From Paragorgia papillata (Eukaryota > Cnidaria > Anthozoa > Scleralcyonacea > Coralliidae): a stretch of 64,000 bases of DNA. Shown here piece by piece: positions 21,707-31,509 of this stretch. The stretch covers positions 2,594,001-2,658,000 of the forward strand of contig JAWNZC010000232.1 in NCBI GenBank assembly GCA_035771165.1, given 5' to 3'. The position numbers and the translations under genes are program-made. A model generated the notes under the pieces. That model was not told the origin of the DNA. It worked only from the letters and a program-made list of their open reading frames with translations, and searched no databases. Position 1 is the first letter of the stretch; each line of letters opens with the position of its first letter.

Positions 21707-22668
21707 TTGGGTCCTGGCCGCGCTCAAACAAATCATGTCGCCTCTGTTCGTCGACCTGGCAGAACTCATGCCCGAAAAGTTAGAAGAGCCATACTAAGAG
21801 GCTACGACCTTCACGATCGAAGGCACGACAATTGTCCCAAATCCTCTTCCCGCAGAAATCAAGACGCGCTGCTAGACATTCTCTCTTGGGTTGAATGCTG
21901 GCTTTAACAGCTACACTGCAGTCGTGACAGCTTACTGTTCCAATGGAGCACGAGATCTTTTATGGCATACATGGCACTGCCAAATGTTTTGGGGGTATGT
22001 TATGGCTTAATTATGATCGTGCGTTTCGTCGCGAAACTGCCGCGAGTAATCTTCAAGATTGGAGCGTCCTTATAATTTCCATACTGCCATGTCGCTACCT
22101 ACAGCGAGGCCTTCTTCCCGTCTAAACAAACGTGGCTTTCGTGACGAGCCCGGGGGTATCAACACTTAGCTGACCAATTTCATTTAAACGTCGATCATTT
22201 TGAATCGCAATTAGCTCCACACCCGGATCGCGCCAAAGTACATTACCTCGTTACCGGTCTTGGTGAAGGTTTCCGGATTGCATTCCACTCCGATAAGATA
22301 AAAATAAACCAATGAAGTTCGTCTTCTTGACTTGAAATGGTGGTTCGATTTCTGCCGATTCGGAACGGCATGTATTTCTTCGATGTCCCAGAATGGGCGT
22401 ATATATCCCGGACCTTCATCTCGCTAGGCAACGTCGGCTTCGGTGCAGTTGCCAACGGTGAATGGCTCTACAAGGCCTGGCTTCCATCACAGCTGCCCCG
22501 GGGCATGTCTTTCAAATCACACGCTCAGGGCCGTCCAAAGACAATAATATTATGTATTTGGTTCGAGAACTTTATCTCATTAGAGAAAAGTTTAAATTTC
22601 GTGTTTCCGCCGCTCACATTCCTGGTAAGCTTAACAGATTAGCAGAGGCATCTCGTTTCGAACTGTAG
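21707..22668 (+). pseudogene. Decayed Ngaro/DIRS-type (tyrosine-recombinase) retroelement remnant
   Basis: Three blocks occur in the expected order. First, a gag-like piece (LDILSWVECWL ... LNYDRAFRRETAASNLQDWS) parallels WTTAFNTYM ... YDHKFRHKAA of the intact element's ORF1 at 62040-63242. Second, an N-terminal RT-ORF piece around 22210-22320 (PDRAKVHYLVTGLGEGFRI in a shifted frame) parallels HPDQSFVLKLCSELRFGARL at 61830. Third, an RNase H piece at 22400-22668 (VGFGAVANGEWLYKAW ... FRVSAAHIPGKLNRLAEASR) parallels LGFGGIF ... AAHIPGHLNNIADSISR. The RT catalytic part is deleted and stops are frequent. It is an old, distinct family from the copy at 57.5-63.9 kb. Confidence 0.6.
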
Positions 22669-22689
22669 GAAGTTTCACCTAGCGCCCTT

Positions 22690-22985
22690 GGCCAATCGCA
22701 CCCCGTTGTGCATATCAGAATCAGTACAGACTCGTTTCACAAACAATCTTTCGCTTACGTCCGGTTAGTCAATCACCACTGGATTTGTATCAATTGCAAG
22801 CTTATGAATACGATTACTACCAAGCTATACTCAGAAGTAACAGCGGCACCGCGCGTTCTAGGTGAACGTCGTTAATATCAGTTACGTACTGGTCAAGCTA
22901 TACTCATTGCACATGTGCATGAGTACTATTACAAAACAAAACAAAAAAAAAAAAACAACAAAAAACAACAAAAAAAACAAACCGG
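22690..22985. other. Spacer between retroelement remnant and tandem array; A-rich tract
   Basis: It contains two copies of a phrase like GAACGTCGTTAATATCAGTT...GGTCAAGCTATACTCATTG (second at about 23002), which grade into the first units of the 65-bp array. An (AC/A)-rich tract lies at about 22932-22979. Confidence 0.4.
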
Positions 22986-22989
22986 CGCC

Positions 22990-24385
22990 GTGGGTTCTTC
23001 GTGAACGTCGCTAATATCAGTCACTGGTCAAGCTATACTCATTGTGGGTAACAGTAGCTCTATACGTGTTTAGTGTGAACTTTGTTAACCAATCAATCAG
23101 TGGTTACTCACTGTGAGTAACAGTAGCTCCATACGTTCATTGTGAACTTTGTTAACCAATGAATCAGTGTTTACTCATCGTGAGTAACTGTAGCTCGCTA
23201 TGTTCATTGCGAACTTTAACTAGTCATGCAATCAGTGTTTACTCATTGTGAGTAACAGTAGCTCTATATGTTCATTGTGAACTTTCTTAACCAATCAATC
23301 AGTGTTTTCTCATCGTGAGTAACAATAGTAACATGTTCAACGTGAACTTTGTTAACCAATCAATCAGTGTTTACTCATTGTGAGTAACAATAGAAACATG
23401 TTCAACGTGAACTTTGTTAACCAATCAATCAGTGTTTACTCATCGTGAGTAACAACAGTAACAGGTTCAACGTGAACTTTGTTAACCAATCAATCAGTAT
23501 TTACTCATCGTGAGTAAAAATAGTAACAGGTTCAACGTGAACTTTGTTAACCAATCAATCAGTGTTTACTCATTGTGAGTAACAATAGAAACATGTTCAA
23601 CGTGAACTTTGTTAACCAGTCAATCAGTATTTACTCATTGTGAGTAACAACAGTAACAGGTTCAACGTGAACTTTGTTAACCAATCAATCAGTGTTTACT
23701 CATCGTGAGTAACAACAGTAACAGGTTCAACGTGAACTTTGTTAACCAATCAATCAGTGTTTACTCATCGTGAGTAACAACAGTAACAGGTTCAACGTGA
23801 ACTTTGTTAACCAATCAATCAGCGTTTACTCATTGTGAGTAACAACAGTAACAGGTTGAACGTGATCTTTGTTAACCAATCAATCAGTGTTTACTCATCG
23901 TGAGTAACAACAGTAACAGGTTCAACGTGAACTTTGTTAACCAATCAATCAGTGTTTGCTCATTGTGAGTAACAACAGTAACAGGTTCAACGTGAACTTT
24001 GTTAACCAGTCAATCAGTGTTTACTCATCGTGAGTAACAACAGTAACAGGTTCAACGTGAACTTTGTTAACCAATCAATCAGTGTTTACTCATCGTGAGT
24101 AACAACAGTAATAGGTTCAACGTGAACTTTGTTAACCAAACAATCAGTGTTTACTCATTGTGAGCAACAACAGTAACAGGTTCAACGTGAACATTGTTAA
24201 CCAATCAATCAGTGTTTACTCATCGTGAGTAACAACAGTAACAGGTTCAACGTGAACTTTGTTAACCAATCAATCAGCGTTTACTCATTGTGAGTAACAA
24301 CAGTAACAGGTTCAACGTGAACTTTGTTAACCAGTCAATCAGTGTTTACTCAGCGTGAGTAACCATAGCTCCAGATGTTCATTGT
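22990..24385. repeat. 65-bp tandem array, about 20 copies, two dyads per unit
   Basis: The period of 65 bases is read from successive ACTCATCGTGAGT motifs (for example 23701 to 23766). Each unit contains GTTCA-ACG-TGAAC and TTACTCA-TCG-TGAGTAA, two perfect inverted repeats each with a 3-base centre, plus GTTAAC and CCAATCAATCAG. The central units are almost identical and the left-hand units are more diverged, as expected for unequal exchange. The array directly follows the decayed Ngaro-like element. There is no spacer diversity and no adjacent cas-like gene. Confidence 0.95.
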
Positions 24386-24417
24386 GAATTAGGTCATTTA
24401 GTCAGAGTCTCGGCTTC

Positions 24418-24509
24418 GTGGTATTTGGATGGGTGATGCCAGGGCATCACTTTTGGTGGTCAGTTCAGGATATCACCGCCTCGGATCTTAACCTGAATCC
24501 AAATACCAC
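24418..24509. repeat. 92-bp inverted-repeat structure with inner hairpin
   Basis: GTGGTATTTGGAT (24418-24430) pairs perfectly with 24497-24509. Between them GTGATGCC-AG-GGCATCAC (24433-24450) forms a second perfect hairpin. It sits at the right edge of the 65-bp array and could be a miniature fold-back element or a recombination site. Confidence 0.65.
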
Positions 24510-24544
24510 AGTGCGCTCCCAGGCCCCCTCAGTCTACAGCTTGC

Positions 24545-25970
24545 ACCTAACCAACCAAATGGGTAAGTACAATGAACGAAGATGTTAATTGCATTTGTAT
24601 AGTGACATTCAACATTGTGTATTCAACAACCTTCATTTGAACCACTGAATCATCATTTATATCTGGATTATTATTAATATGTGAATTGTATAGAATATAA
24701 ACTAATTAGTAACCATTACAGTAGTAACCATTGAGGGCCTAGGCACCCTATATAGCCTCCTTGGATGGCACATTAGGTTTTTGTATCCTATCTAATCAAA
24801 TGTTATCCTTGATTATTAAATATTATTTAATTCTATCAAAATGTTATTCCTAACAAAAAAATCAATTGTAATCCTTGTTCCTCAGTGGGTGGAATGCAGT
24901 TAAACACATTCTTGGGTAGAGGCCTTTGACAATGTTGCCCTAGCCAGTTATGTGAAATAATTTTACATGTTATAGGTAGGTTCTCTAAGAGGTATAGGAC
25001 AAAAAAAAAGAGTATTGCTTACAGTATATGTACATGTTTATGGTCTGTTTGTTTTTACTTACTAAATCACATGTCCCGGGAGCAGAAATGGACTTATTTC
25101 TGCAAAGTACTTTGAACACAAGCCTGCATGTAGCATATGGGAAGGAATAGTACAAATTCAGACTTACATAAACATATTCTTATGTAGTCCTGGTTTCAAT
25201 ATAAGGTATGTAGTAGATATAGGATCAGTGAGCTGCTTTGCTTAACCAGTGTTTATCATTTTATTTGTGTATTTGTGTTTTTGGCATGCCAGACTGGCCT
25301 CTTAGCTTATATGAACATAATCATAAGATAAAGATTTAATCAAGCCACTAGTCTATGAAAGCAGACTATCCCTTGGCTTCTCCATCCCCGGGGGTGGGGT
25401 GTCAAGGTTAAGGGAAGTTGATATTGAACAATGACATGTACTACATTTTCATTTCCTTAGACTGTACATGTAAATCTTCAATAATTTTCAGCCTTTGATG
25501 ATGAACGAATTACATATAAGTTTTATTGACTGTTTGAACATATGCCTAATATTACAAAACAACTGGGCAGCACATCTTTTAATGCAAAAATAATAATAAT
25601 ACGTTGACACAATAATGTGCTGTTCAAATAAAATCTACTGACGTACCATTGTCCAGAAATAAAAGCAATGATCATCTTACATGTACTGTAGGAGTTTTTA
25701 AATCCGATAAATTTGCCAGTATTCTCTATGCCTGGGCGATGAATCGCTACTGCCTGAACTGCTTTCTGTACTCGCAGGTAAATCCTTACTTTTTTCCAAC
25801 CTATTTCTTCCTTGTATTAAACAAAATCCATTTTCTTGAGACAAACACAGGCAAACAATATTCTGTGACTAGTAGGTTGACTGTCGTTCTTGGGCTATAC
25901 CGCTGCCTGCAATGGATGGCGAACATGGCCGTTTTTTCCACCGTTAATTACTTGGGCTACTGTGGTAGCC
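24545..25970. other. No gene recognised
   Basis: The sequence is AT-rich. The frame at 25649-25978 (plus, 109 codons) is hydrophobic and Tyr/Cys-rich but lacks a recognisable domain and runs into the next transposon's flank. Confidence 0.35.
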
Positions 25971-26756
25971 GAGTCTAAAGCCTAGTTCTCACTTGTCGTA
26001 AGAATCGTAAGAATCGTGGACAGTCTATCCCCGATCGTCGGCGATTCTTACGACAGCCAGGTTCACACTTGTCGTGACTTGTCGTAATTCGTGCGAAAGT
26101 ATAAACTTTAAAGATGGCGGCCTTAAACAGACGGATGATTTTACACGGACAACGAGACTCCCTGAACCCGAAGGCAGGTTGCATTTTTTAAATAACGAGA
26201 AAAGGCTGTGCCAATACTCTCATATCTTTGCTTGCAAGTATAAAGAACTTCTGTTTCAGCAAAGCAGCGATCTTCTTCCATGAATTCAATTTTAAGTTTT
26301 TATCCTTGAATACCCCTATCATACAGACAAGGGAATTATTTTACAATTTCCATAAACACGGTGTCTTCACCGTTTCTGAACTTTCCTGCTAGAGATTTCC
26401 ACTGAATTGTCCACTGGTTCATAAAATGAAGCCAGCTAAACAAAAGAAATCCGTAATTACTAAGGGACCAAACAAGCTGAAAAATGTCTTTATGTCTTCT
26501 TAAAACGTCTTCTGTACCAAAAAAGACTATTGAACTATATTTTCTTTCAAAGATTCAGCATCTCATTCAACAAAATGTTTATATCGGTGCCAGAATACGC
26601 TAGAAAGACCATCACTTGGTCCCTTAGTAATGGGCGACTTCTGGCTTCATTTTGTAAACAATAGATGCTTAATCCAGTCTATTATTTCGAGATCAGTGGA
26701 GATTTCAGGTAGCTTTCGCTGGACGCCATCTTGTATATTATCGAGAATCATCCCCG

Positions 26757-27716
26757 CAACCTCGTCCCCAAAGCCATTTGTAGGGGCTGGGCCAAGATGG
26801 CGGCCAAAAACAAAATGGCGGGAACAAATAGCCCCGGTACAGGCTGAGCTATCACCACATCTGATTGGTCGAGATAACATTGGATGTTTTAGGTATTCTG
26901 ATTGATGGAAACAAGGCGGGCGGCAGGCTAACTCGCGGGCATTTGTTTTTAGGGCTCAAATATATTAAATAAGTGTTTATACCAGAATTGCCGGCTGTTA
27001 ACTGAAAAACAACTTCAAAATGAATGAAAATGTGAAGAAAACTGGCGAAACACCCGTAAAAACGTCGGAAGAATATGCAATGGTGAGTCGTGTCGTCTCT
27101 GTGCCCTGGCTGCCATACAACGAAGTCCATGAGACGGCAATTCAGTGTGTTTTCTAAATCGGGCGAACGAAAGACTTTGTGAAGAAAGTCAAAAAGTATT
27201 TTGGCTGCGAAAGGAAAGTACACCACAGGGATGAATTTACGTGTTTGGCCATTGAGAAGCAGGCTTTTTTCAAGGAAGAATTCTCGACTAAAAGAAGCCT
27301 AAATGTTTTTCAAAACGCTGAATTGAATCCACCGTAAACTTACGAAAACAAGGCGGCCCGGCCAGACATCGGCAATCCAGTTTCTTTCGAATTTGGTACA
27401 ACGGTGAAGCAAATGATAAATAATAAGCATTTACAGATATTTATTAAAAGTGTATGTATTTTAATAATTCGACAATGTATTTGGAAATGAATGTTTTGAT
27501 TGTTTTCAGTTTGGGTCAGTCAAGCTGAACTAAATATTCAGAAAAAATTGAGCCTGACTAGGCGCGATAAACTTAGTGAAGCCTGGGTCCGAGTAAAAAA
27601 TGCGCCATGAGATGGCGCATTTTTCGCAGCCTGTGCCAGGGCCATTTGTTCCCACCATTTTGTTTTTGGCCGCCATCTTGGCCCAGCCCCTACAAATGGC
27701 CCTGGGGACGAGGTTG
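26757..27716. mobile_element. 960-bp Mutator-like element with 9-bp TSD
   Basis: The inverted ends of about 90 bases begin CAACCTCGTCCCC. Inside they share CCATTTGTAGGGGCTGGGCC and AAGATGGCGGCCAAAAACAA. The perfect direct repeat TCATCCCCG flanks the element at 26748-26756 and 27717-27725. It is nested inside the 25979-27982 transposon and carries an open frame (27020-27337) that looks like a former protein-coding gene. Confidence 0.75.
27020..27337 (+). pseudogene. 106-codon ORF with one in-frame stop inside the 960-bp element
   Basis: The frame starts at ATG 27020 (MNENVKKTGETPVKTSEEYA), has a single TAA at codon 46, and continues in the same frame with TKDFVKKVKKYFGCERKVHH and EKQAFFKEEFSTKRSLNVFQ to a TAA at 27335-27337. 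The sequence is soluble, Lys/Glu-rich and protein-like on both sides of the stop. It is too short for a Mutator transposase. It may be a host gene fragment captured by the element (Pack-MULE style) or an accessory ORF. No family was recognised. Confidence 0.35.
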
Positions 27717-28225
27717 TCATCCCCGCTTGTCCCAGACGAGTGGTTTCAGTGTTCACACATGTCGTAACTAGTCGTAAGAATCCCCGATCGTCGGCGACCG
27801 TCTGGGATCCATTTTCCAAATAGAAGTGATTCCGATTCTTGCGATATGCTTCCGATCAGATCGGCGACTGACTGGGACGTTACTTCAACCAAGTTCACAC
27901 CTGTCGTAACAATCACACCAAACGATCGGGACTGGAAAAATCCCCGACCCTTACGATTCTTACGACAAGTGAGAGTCAGGCTTAAAGTGTCTATGCGACC
28001 AAATGAGACTTCACGTTTTTAGGATCTTCTTGACGCGTTGATATTAAAAATCGAAAACAGATTCAAATTCGAACTTGTTTTCACTAAGTTATAGCGGGTT
28101 GAAAATCGGAAATTTCAAATTTTAACGGCAACAAATTTTTCAAACCGCGAAAGTCGAGGACTGGTAACTAATACGTCACAATAGTAATCAACATCTCAGC
28201 TTCCTAAACAGCGAAGGGTTAAAAT

Positions 28226-29220
28226 ACTAGTGTGATTTATCTTGTTTCGAGCTAATAACGCTCAAAATATCCTCATCAAGTTCAGACACGGAGAATGAAA
28301 GTTACCAAACTGACGACTCTGATTGGAACTATATTCCTGGGCCGTATACAATCAACGACCCAACTGAAGTAGAGGGAACTGTGGGGGAAGCGACGGCAAT
28401 GGACGATCGAGAACCAGAGGTTGGTCCATATGCTAATGAACCAGTTGCCGACGAGGAATGGCTGGCTGAATACAGTGAAAAAAAGAAAAGCTACCACGAG
28501 CGTCTGAAGGAACTGCAAAGGAGACTCGATGGGACAGAAGAAGTGCGTAAATGGTGACTACTTGACGATGTTGTTGTGCGTGTCGTGAAGTACGTTTGTT
28601 TGTCTTGCTTTGTGTTTTATTCCATTGTGTACTTTCATGTTTGCTGTGAAATTTCAGGTGTAAATGTGGTCACTGTGGTGTTCAGCTTCTTCGCAACGCT
28701 AAAGAGTGTCAGTGTTGTACGGAAATCGAGGAGTGTAGGACGTGTTTGAATAGTGAGCTTGTTCTACAAGAATTTGAGAACCCACCATCATGCATAACAA
28801 ACCATCCTGGTTTCGACACTGTATGTCTGGACAAGTGGTCGCTTCGTTTAACGGCAACAAAATTGCGCACGAGACAGAATCAAGAATACCGCCAAACGAG
28901 CACAGAAGATAGGTAGGTGAAACTTATTTCAGAACCACGTAAAGCACGTTTACATGTAATACATGTATTATAAATAATGGTCGCAAATGTGAAAAATCCC
29001 TATTTTACGTGAATAACTTTAAATTCTACCCTTTTTAAATATGTTAATTTGTAGGCTCTTTCGGAGCACAGCTTATAGAAGTTTTGTGTGGCTTGTTTTT
29101 GGGCATCTGGGAAATAAAAGATATCCCTTGCCAGCCTGTGCTTACGAGCGGATAAGGAGGCGATTCTTGCCTAATGTGGAGGAAGACTTTGTGGGATTTG
29201 TAGAGGAGGACAGTTCATAG
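28226..29220 (+). CDS. P2X7 ballast-domain (P2RX7 intracellular domain-like) gene, three exons
   Basis: Exon 1 is open from about 28226 to 28553 (donor GTGACT), exon 2 spans 28658-28912 (acceptor TTTCAG, donor GTAGGT) and exon 3 spans 29055-29220 (acceptor TTTGTAG, stop TAG). Exon 1 is Ser/Asp/Glu-rich with a basic helical end (LAEYSEKKKSYHERLKELQR). Exons 2-3 encode WCKCGHC, ECQCCTE and CRTC, then ITNHPGFDTVCLDKWSLRLT, then STAYRSFVWLVFGHLGNKRY and a final VGFVEED. This Cys/His pattern is the zinc-binding ballast domain that forms the C-terminus of vertebrate P2X7 channels and is known free-standing in invertebrates. No membrane segment is present, so it is soluble. The frame is intact, but no in-frame ATG precedes the conserved part of exon 1 (first ATG at 28399). 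An ATA in context may be a lost start, or a 5' exon is unseen. It lies inside the Kolobok ends. Confidence 0.85.
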
Positions 29221-29606
29221 TGTATTATTAAAAACATCTTGAATCATGTGTTGGAATATGTTGTTGTTGAAATTATGTTTTCATTTTTGTGGTATAAACT
29301 GTAAATTACTGTGGTAAATTGCTGTGGAGTAAATTTGTGTATTATTACTATTAAATTACAAATGCATGGTGTAACAGATATATAGTCACTGTACATAGGT
29401 TTTTTTTATTTCTTGGACAATCTTGCACATTTTTGTGTCCTTTCATCAAATTTTTACAGACTCAGCATAGTGGGGGTGCTCTTGCTGTAACTGATGTTCT
29501 TGATGCGGCTTTTGCTGCCTGTTCCTGAGCAAGTACTTCTGACACTGAAAAAAATAACACAAAATTAAATTAATTACCATTTTAACAAATGACAACAAAA
29601 TAAAAT
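29221..29606. other. Intergenic region between the convergent Kolobok genes
   Basis: It probably holds both 3' ends. On the minus strand a TTTTTTTCAG acceptor near 29546 precedes a short frame (SEVLAQEQAAKAASRTSVTA ending near 29470) that could be an alternative last exon of the transposase. No canonical AATAAA was identified with confidence. Confidence 0.4.
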
Positions 29607-30335
29607 TTAAATAGCAGTGTGGAGTATACATGTTGTTGTTGGTGGGACGTTTTCCACAACAAGGTTTTTTCTTGTCTCCTGTCTCTTGATGGCCACTTCT
29701 CTTGTCTCTTTCTCTAACATTGTATTCATTGGGGCTGGTGTCATCTGTTTCAGCTTCATACAGGCATCTTCGAGAGTGTTGTTTGAACATGCTGTTATAT
29801 ATGTCTGGTATATTTCTTCAACATATCCTAAATATGATAAAAATAGGGGAAGGGCTGGTTAATTAACAACACAATTAATTAAAATGGAAAAAGTTGTAGA
29901 AATCACTGGAGTTTCCATTGTCTCATACCGAAGTTTTGGTTCACTTTAACTTCCCTTACAGTAGCATTGCCATCTTTGAATTTTGGATAAGTAATCTTAA
30001 CCTGTTGTGAACCATCCTTATTCTTCTTGCCAACTCGAAATAAATTATAATTAAAATGTATAGCTGCCAGGATATGTCTAGAAAATATAGACACCAAAAT
30101 TGAAAAAAAAGCATTAAAATATGTTACATCTGTCAAAATATGTTGTTAATAAATAAATGTAGATAACTGATTTTACAACCAGACAAAATAACTTACAGTA
30201 TATATACACAGAAATATTCCTGCAGAAAATACCAGAAAAAGAATAAGCATTCATTTTAGGGGAAAACGGATTGACAACAGAGTGAAATCCTTCCAAACAA
30301 CTAGTCTGCTCCAATGGTGAAGCTTGCTTTATACC

Positions 30336-30501
30336 TGTAGGGAATAGCCACACCAGGCGCGAGAACATAGAAAGAAGGGCCTGGGGAGAACGAGGGACCT
30401 CCTCGATATTCGACCGACAGACCGAACAGTAGCACATGTATATTTGTTGTAGAAGATTGTTAAATTTTACTAGTTTTATAAAGAAATATTTACTCACTAC
30501 A
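30336..30501 (+). repeat. 5' LTR of gypsy-1
   Basis: 166 bp, TG...CA. It contains 16 bases (TCCTCGATATTCGACC-like) that are absent from the 3' LTR. The sequence TTTATAAAGAAATATT near the 3' end is TATA-like. Confidence 0.9.
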
Positions 30502-30509
30502 TTGGTGAG

Positions 30510-30529
30510 TGGTGACCCCGACGACGAAC
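30510..30529 (+). promoter_or_regulatory. Putative primer-binding site of gypsy-1
   Basis: TGGTGACCCCGACGACGAAC begins 8 bases after the LTR. It has the TGG start and GC-rich character of a tRNA 3'-end complement. The tRNA species was not assigned. Confidence 0.5.
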
Positions 30530-30545
30530 ATACCGAACCTTCGAC

Positions 30546-31509
30546 ATGACTACTCCTTCCACGTCCGAGACTCCATCTACAGCCGCAACGAATGCCACCG
30601 TTGCCACAAACGCAAGTTGCAGTCAAAATACCGCCATTTTGGCCTTCAGATCCTGAACTCTGGTTTGCACAAGTGGAAACCCAGGTCGCTGTGAAGCAGA
30701 TAACGACACAAAGTACGAAATTTTCCCATGTTGTTGCTGCCTTATCTCCAGAGGCAGCAACAGAAGTTCGAGACCTCATTCTCTCGCCTCCAGCAACAAA
30801 TCCATTCGATGTCCTCATGGCTTCTCTTACCGAGCGAGTATCTCTTTCCAAGCGACGAAAGATACAACAGCTATTACATGCCGAGGAGTTAGGGGACAGG
30901 AAACCATCACAGCTGCTCCGTCGTTTACAGCAACTGTATGGCAACTCTGAAGGTGATCTTTTACGAGAGTTATTTCTACAGCGACTTCCAAGCAACGTCC
31001 AAGTTGGTCTGTTGTCACCATTGAACTAAAAATAACTGGAACGCTACGTTCAGTAAACTGCGCATACAAATCTTGAAGCCAAAATTTGACTCCCATGAAG
31101 CCAGTTTTGACTCCCAGACACGCACTTCCACGCGTGTTTCTACTTTTTTTGTTTTGGCCGTGTTTGTTTTTTTCGTGGAAAGGCTGGGTACGACTTGCAT
31201 AATTTGGCTTCAAACTTCCGGTTGAACATAGCGTTCCAGTTATTTTTAGTTCAATGGTTGTCACATCCTGACAAACCGCTGGCCGAATTAGCGTTGATCG
31301 CAGACAGCATGATCGAGTTAGCCGAGCCACGGCCATCTGTCGCTTGGGTTGACACGCCAGAATCTGCAGAATTCTCATCCATCCGATCTGATCTCAACAA
31401 GGTTCTCAAGCTCCTAGATACCCGCTCTACTAAAACGCCCGTCGACACCGGAAACCTCCAACCAAGATGTATGCTGGTATCATGCCAAATTTGCTGAACG
31501 TGCCTCGAA
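30546..31509 (+). pseudogene. gypsy-1 gag, interrupted by a MITE
   Basis: An ATG at 30546 opens an Ala/Thr/Ser-rich leader that is out of frame with the conserved capsid part (IPPFWPSDPELWFAQVE at about 30630). The capsid reads to codon TCA at 31015-31017, where a 240-bp MITE (31018-31257) intervenes, and continues in frame as HPDKPLAELALIADSMIEL. In another frame, [18 protein letters not shown] at 31472-31525 is the usual C-terminal Cys/His motif of this gag group. Thus there are at least two frameshifts plus the insertion. Confidence 0.75.
31018..31257. mobile_element. 240-bp MITE nested in gypsy-1 gag
   Basis: The inverted ends are CCATTGAACTAAAAATAACT on the left, extending through GGAACGCTA, and its perfect inverse on the right. 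An inner pair CTTGAAGCCAAAATT/AATTTGGCTTCAA is also inverted. The direct repeat TTGTCA flanks it (31012-31017 and 31258-31263; a 7-bp GTTGTCA reading is also possible). The gag frame is continuous on the two sides once a single TTGTCA is counted. The family is unassigned. Confidence 0.85.

Larger units (their letters stand above)
25979..27982. mobile_element. Inverted-repeat DNA transposon with TAA duplication (PIF/Harbinger-like)
   Basis: The ends AGCCTAGTTCTCACTTGTCG (left) and, inverted, AGCCTGACTCTCACTTGTCG (right) continue as TAAGAATCGTAAG, with about 91% identity over 33 bases. The flanks are TAA at 25976-25978 and 27983-27985. The subterminal regions carry more copies of GTTCACAC(t/c)TGTCGTAA and CGATCGTCGGCGA. 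A short frame (MAALNRRMILHGQRDSLNPK) opens at 26114. No transposase core is present. It was the target of the 960-bp element at 26757-27716. Confidence 0.6.

Noticed and set aside
22990..24385. Possible CRISPR array
   Set aside because: Repeats are directly tandem with no unique spacers, in eukaryotic DNA with no cas genes.
25649..25978. 109-codon hydrophobic plus-strand frame
   Set aside because: No domain or reliable splice sites, and it runs up to the boundary of a transposon.
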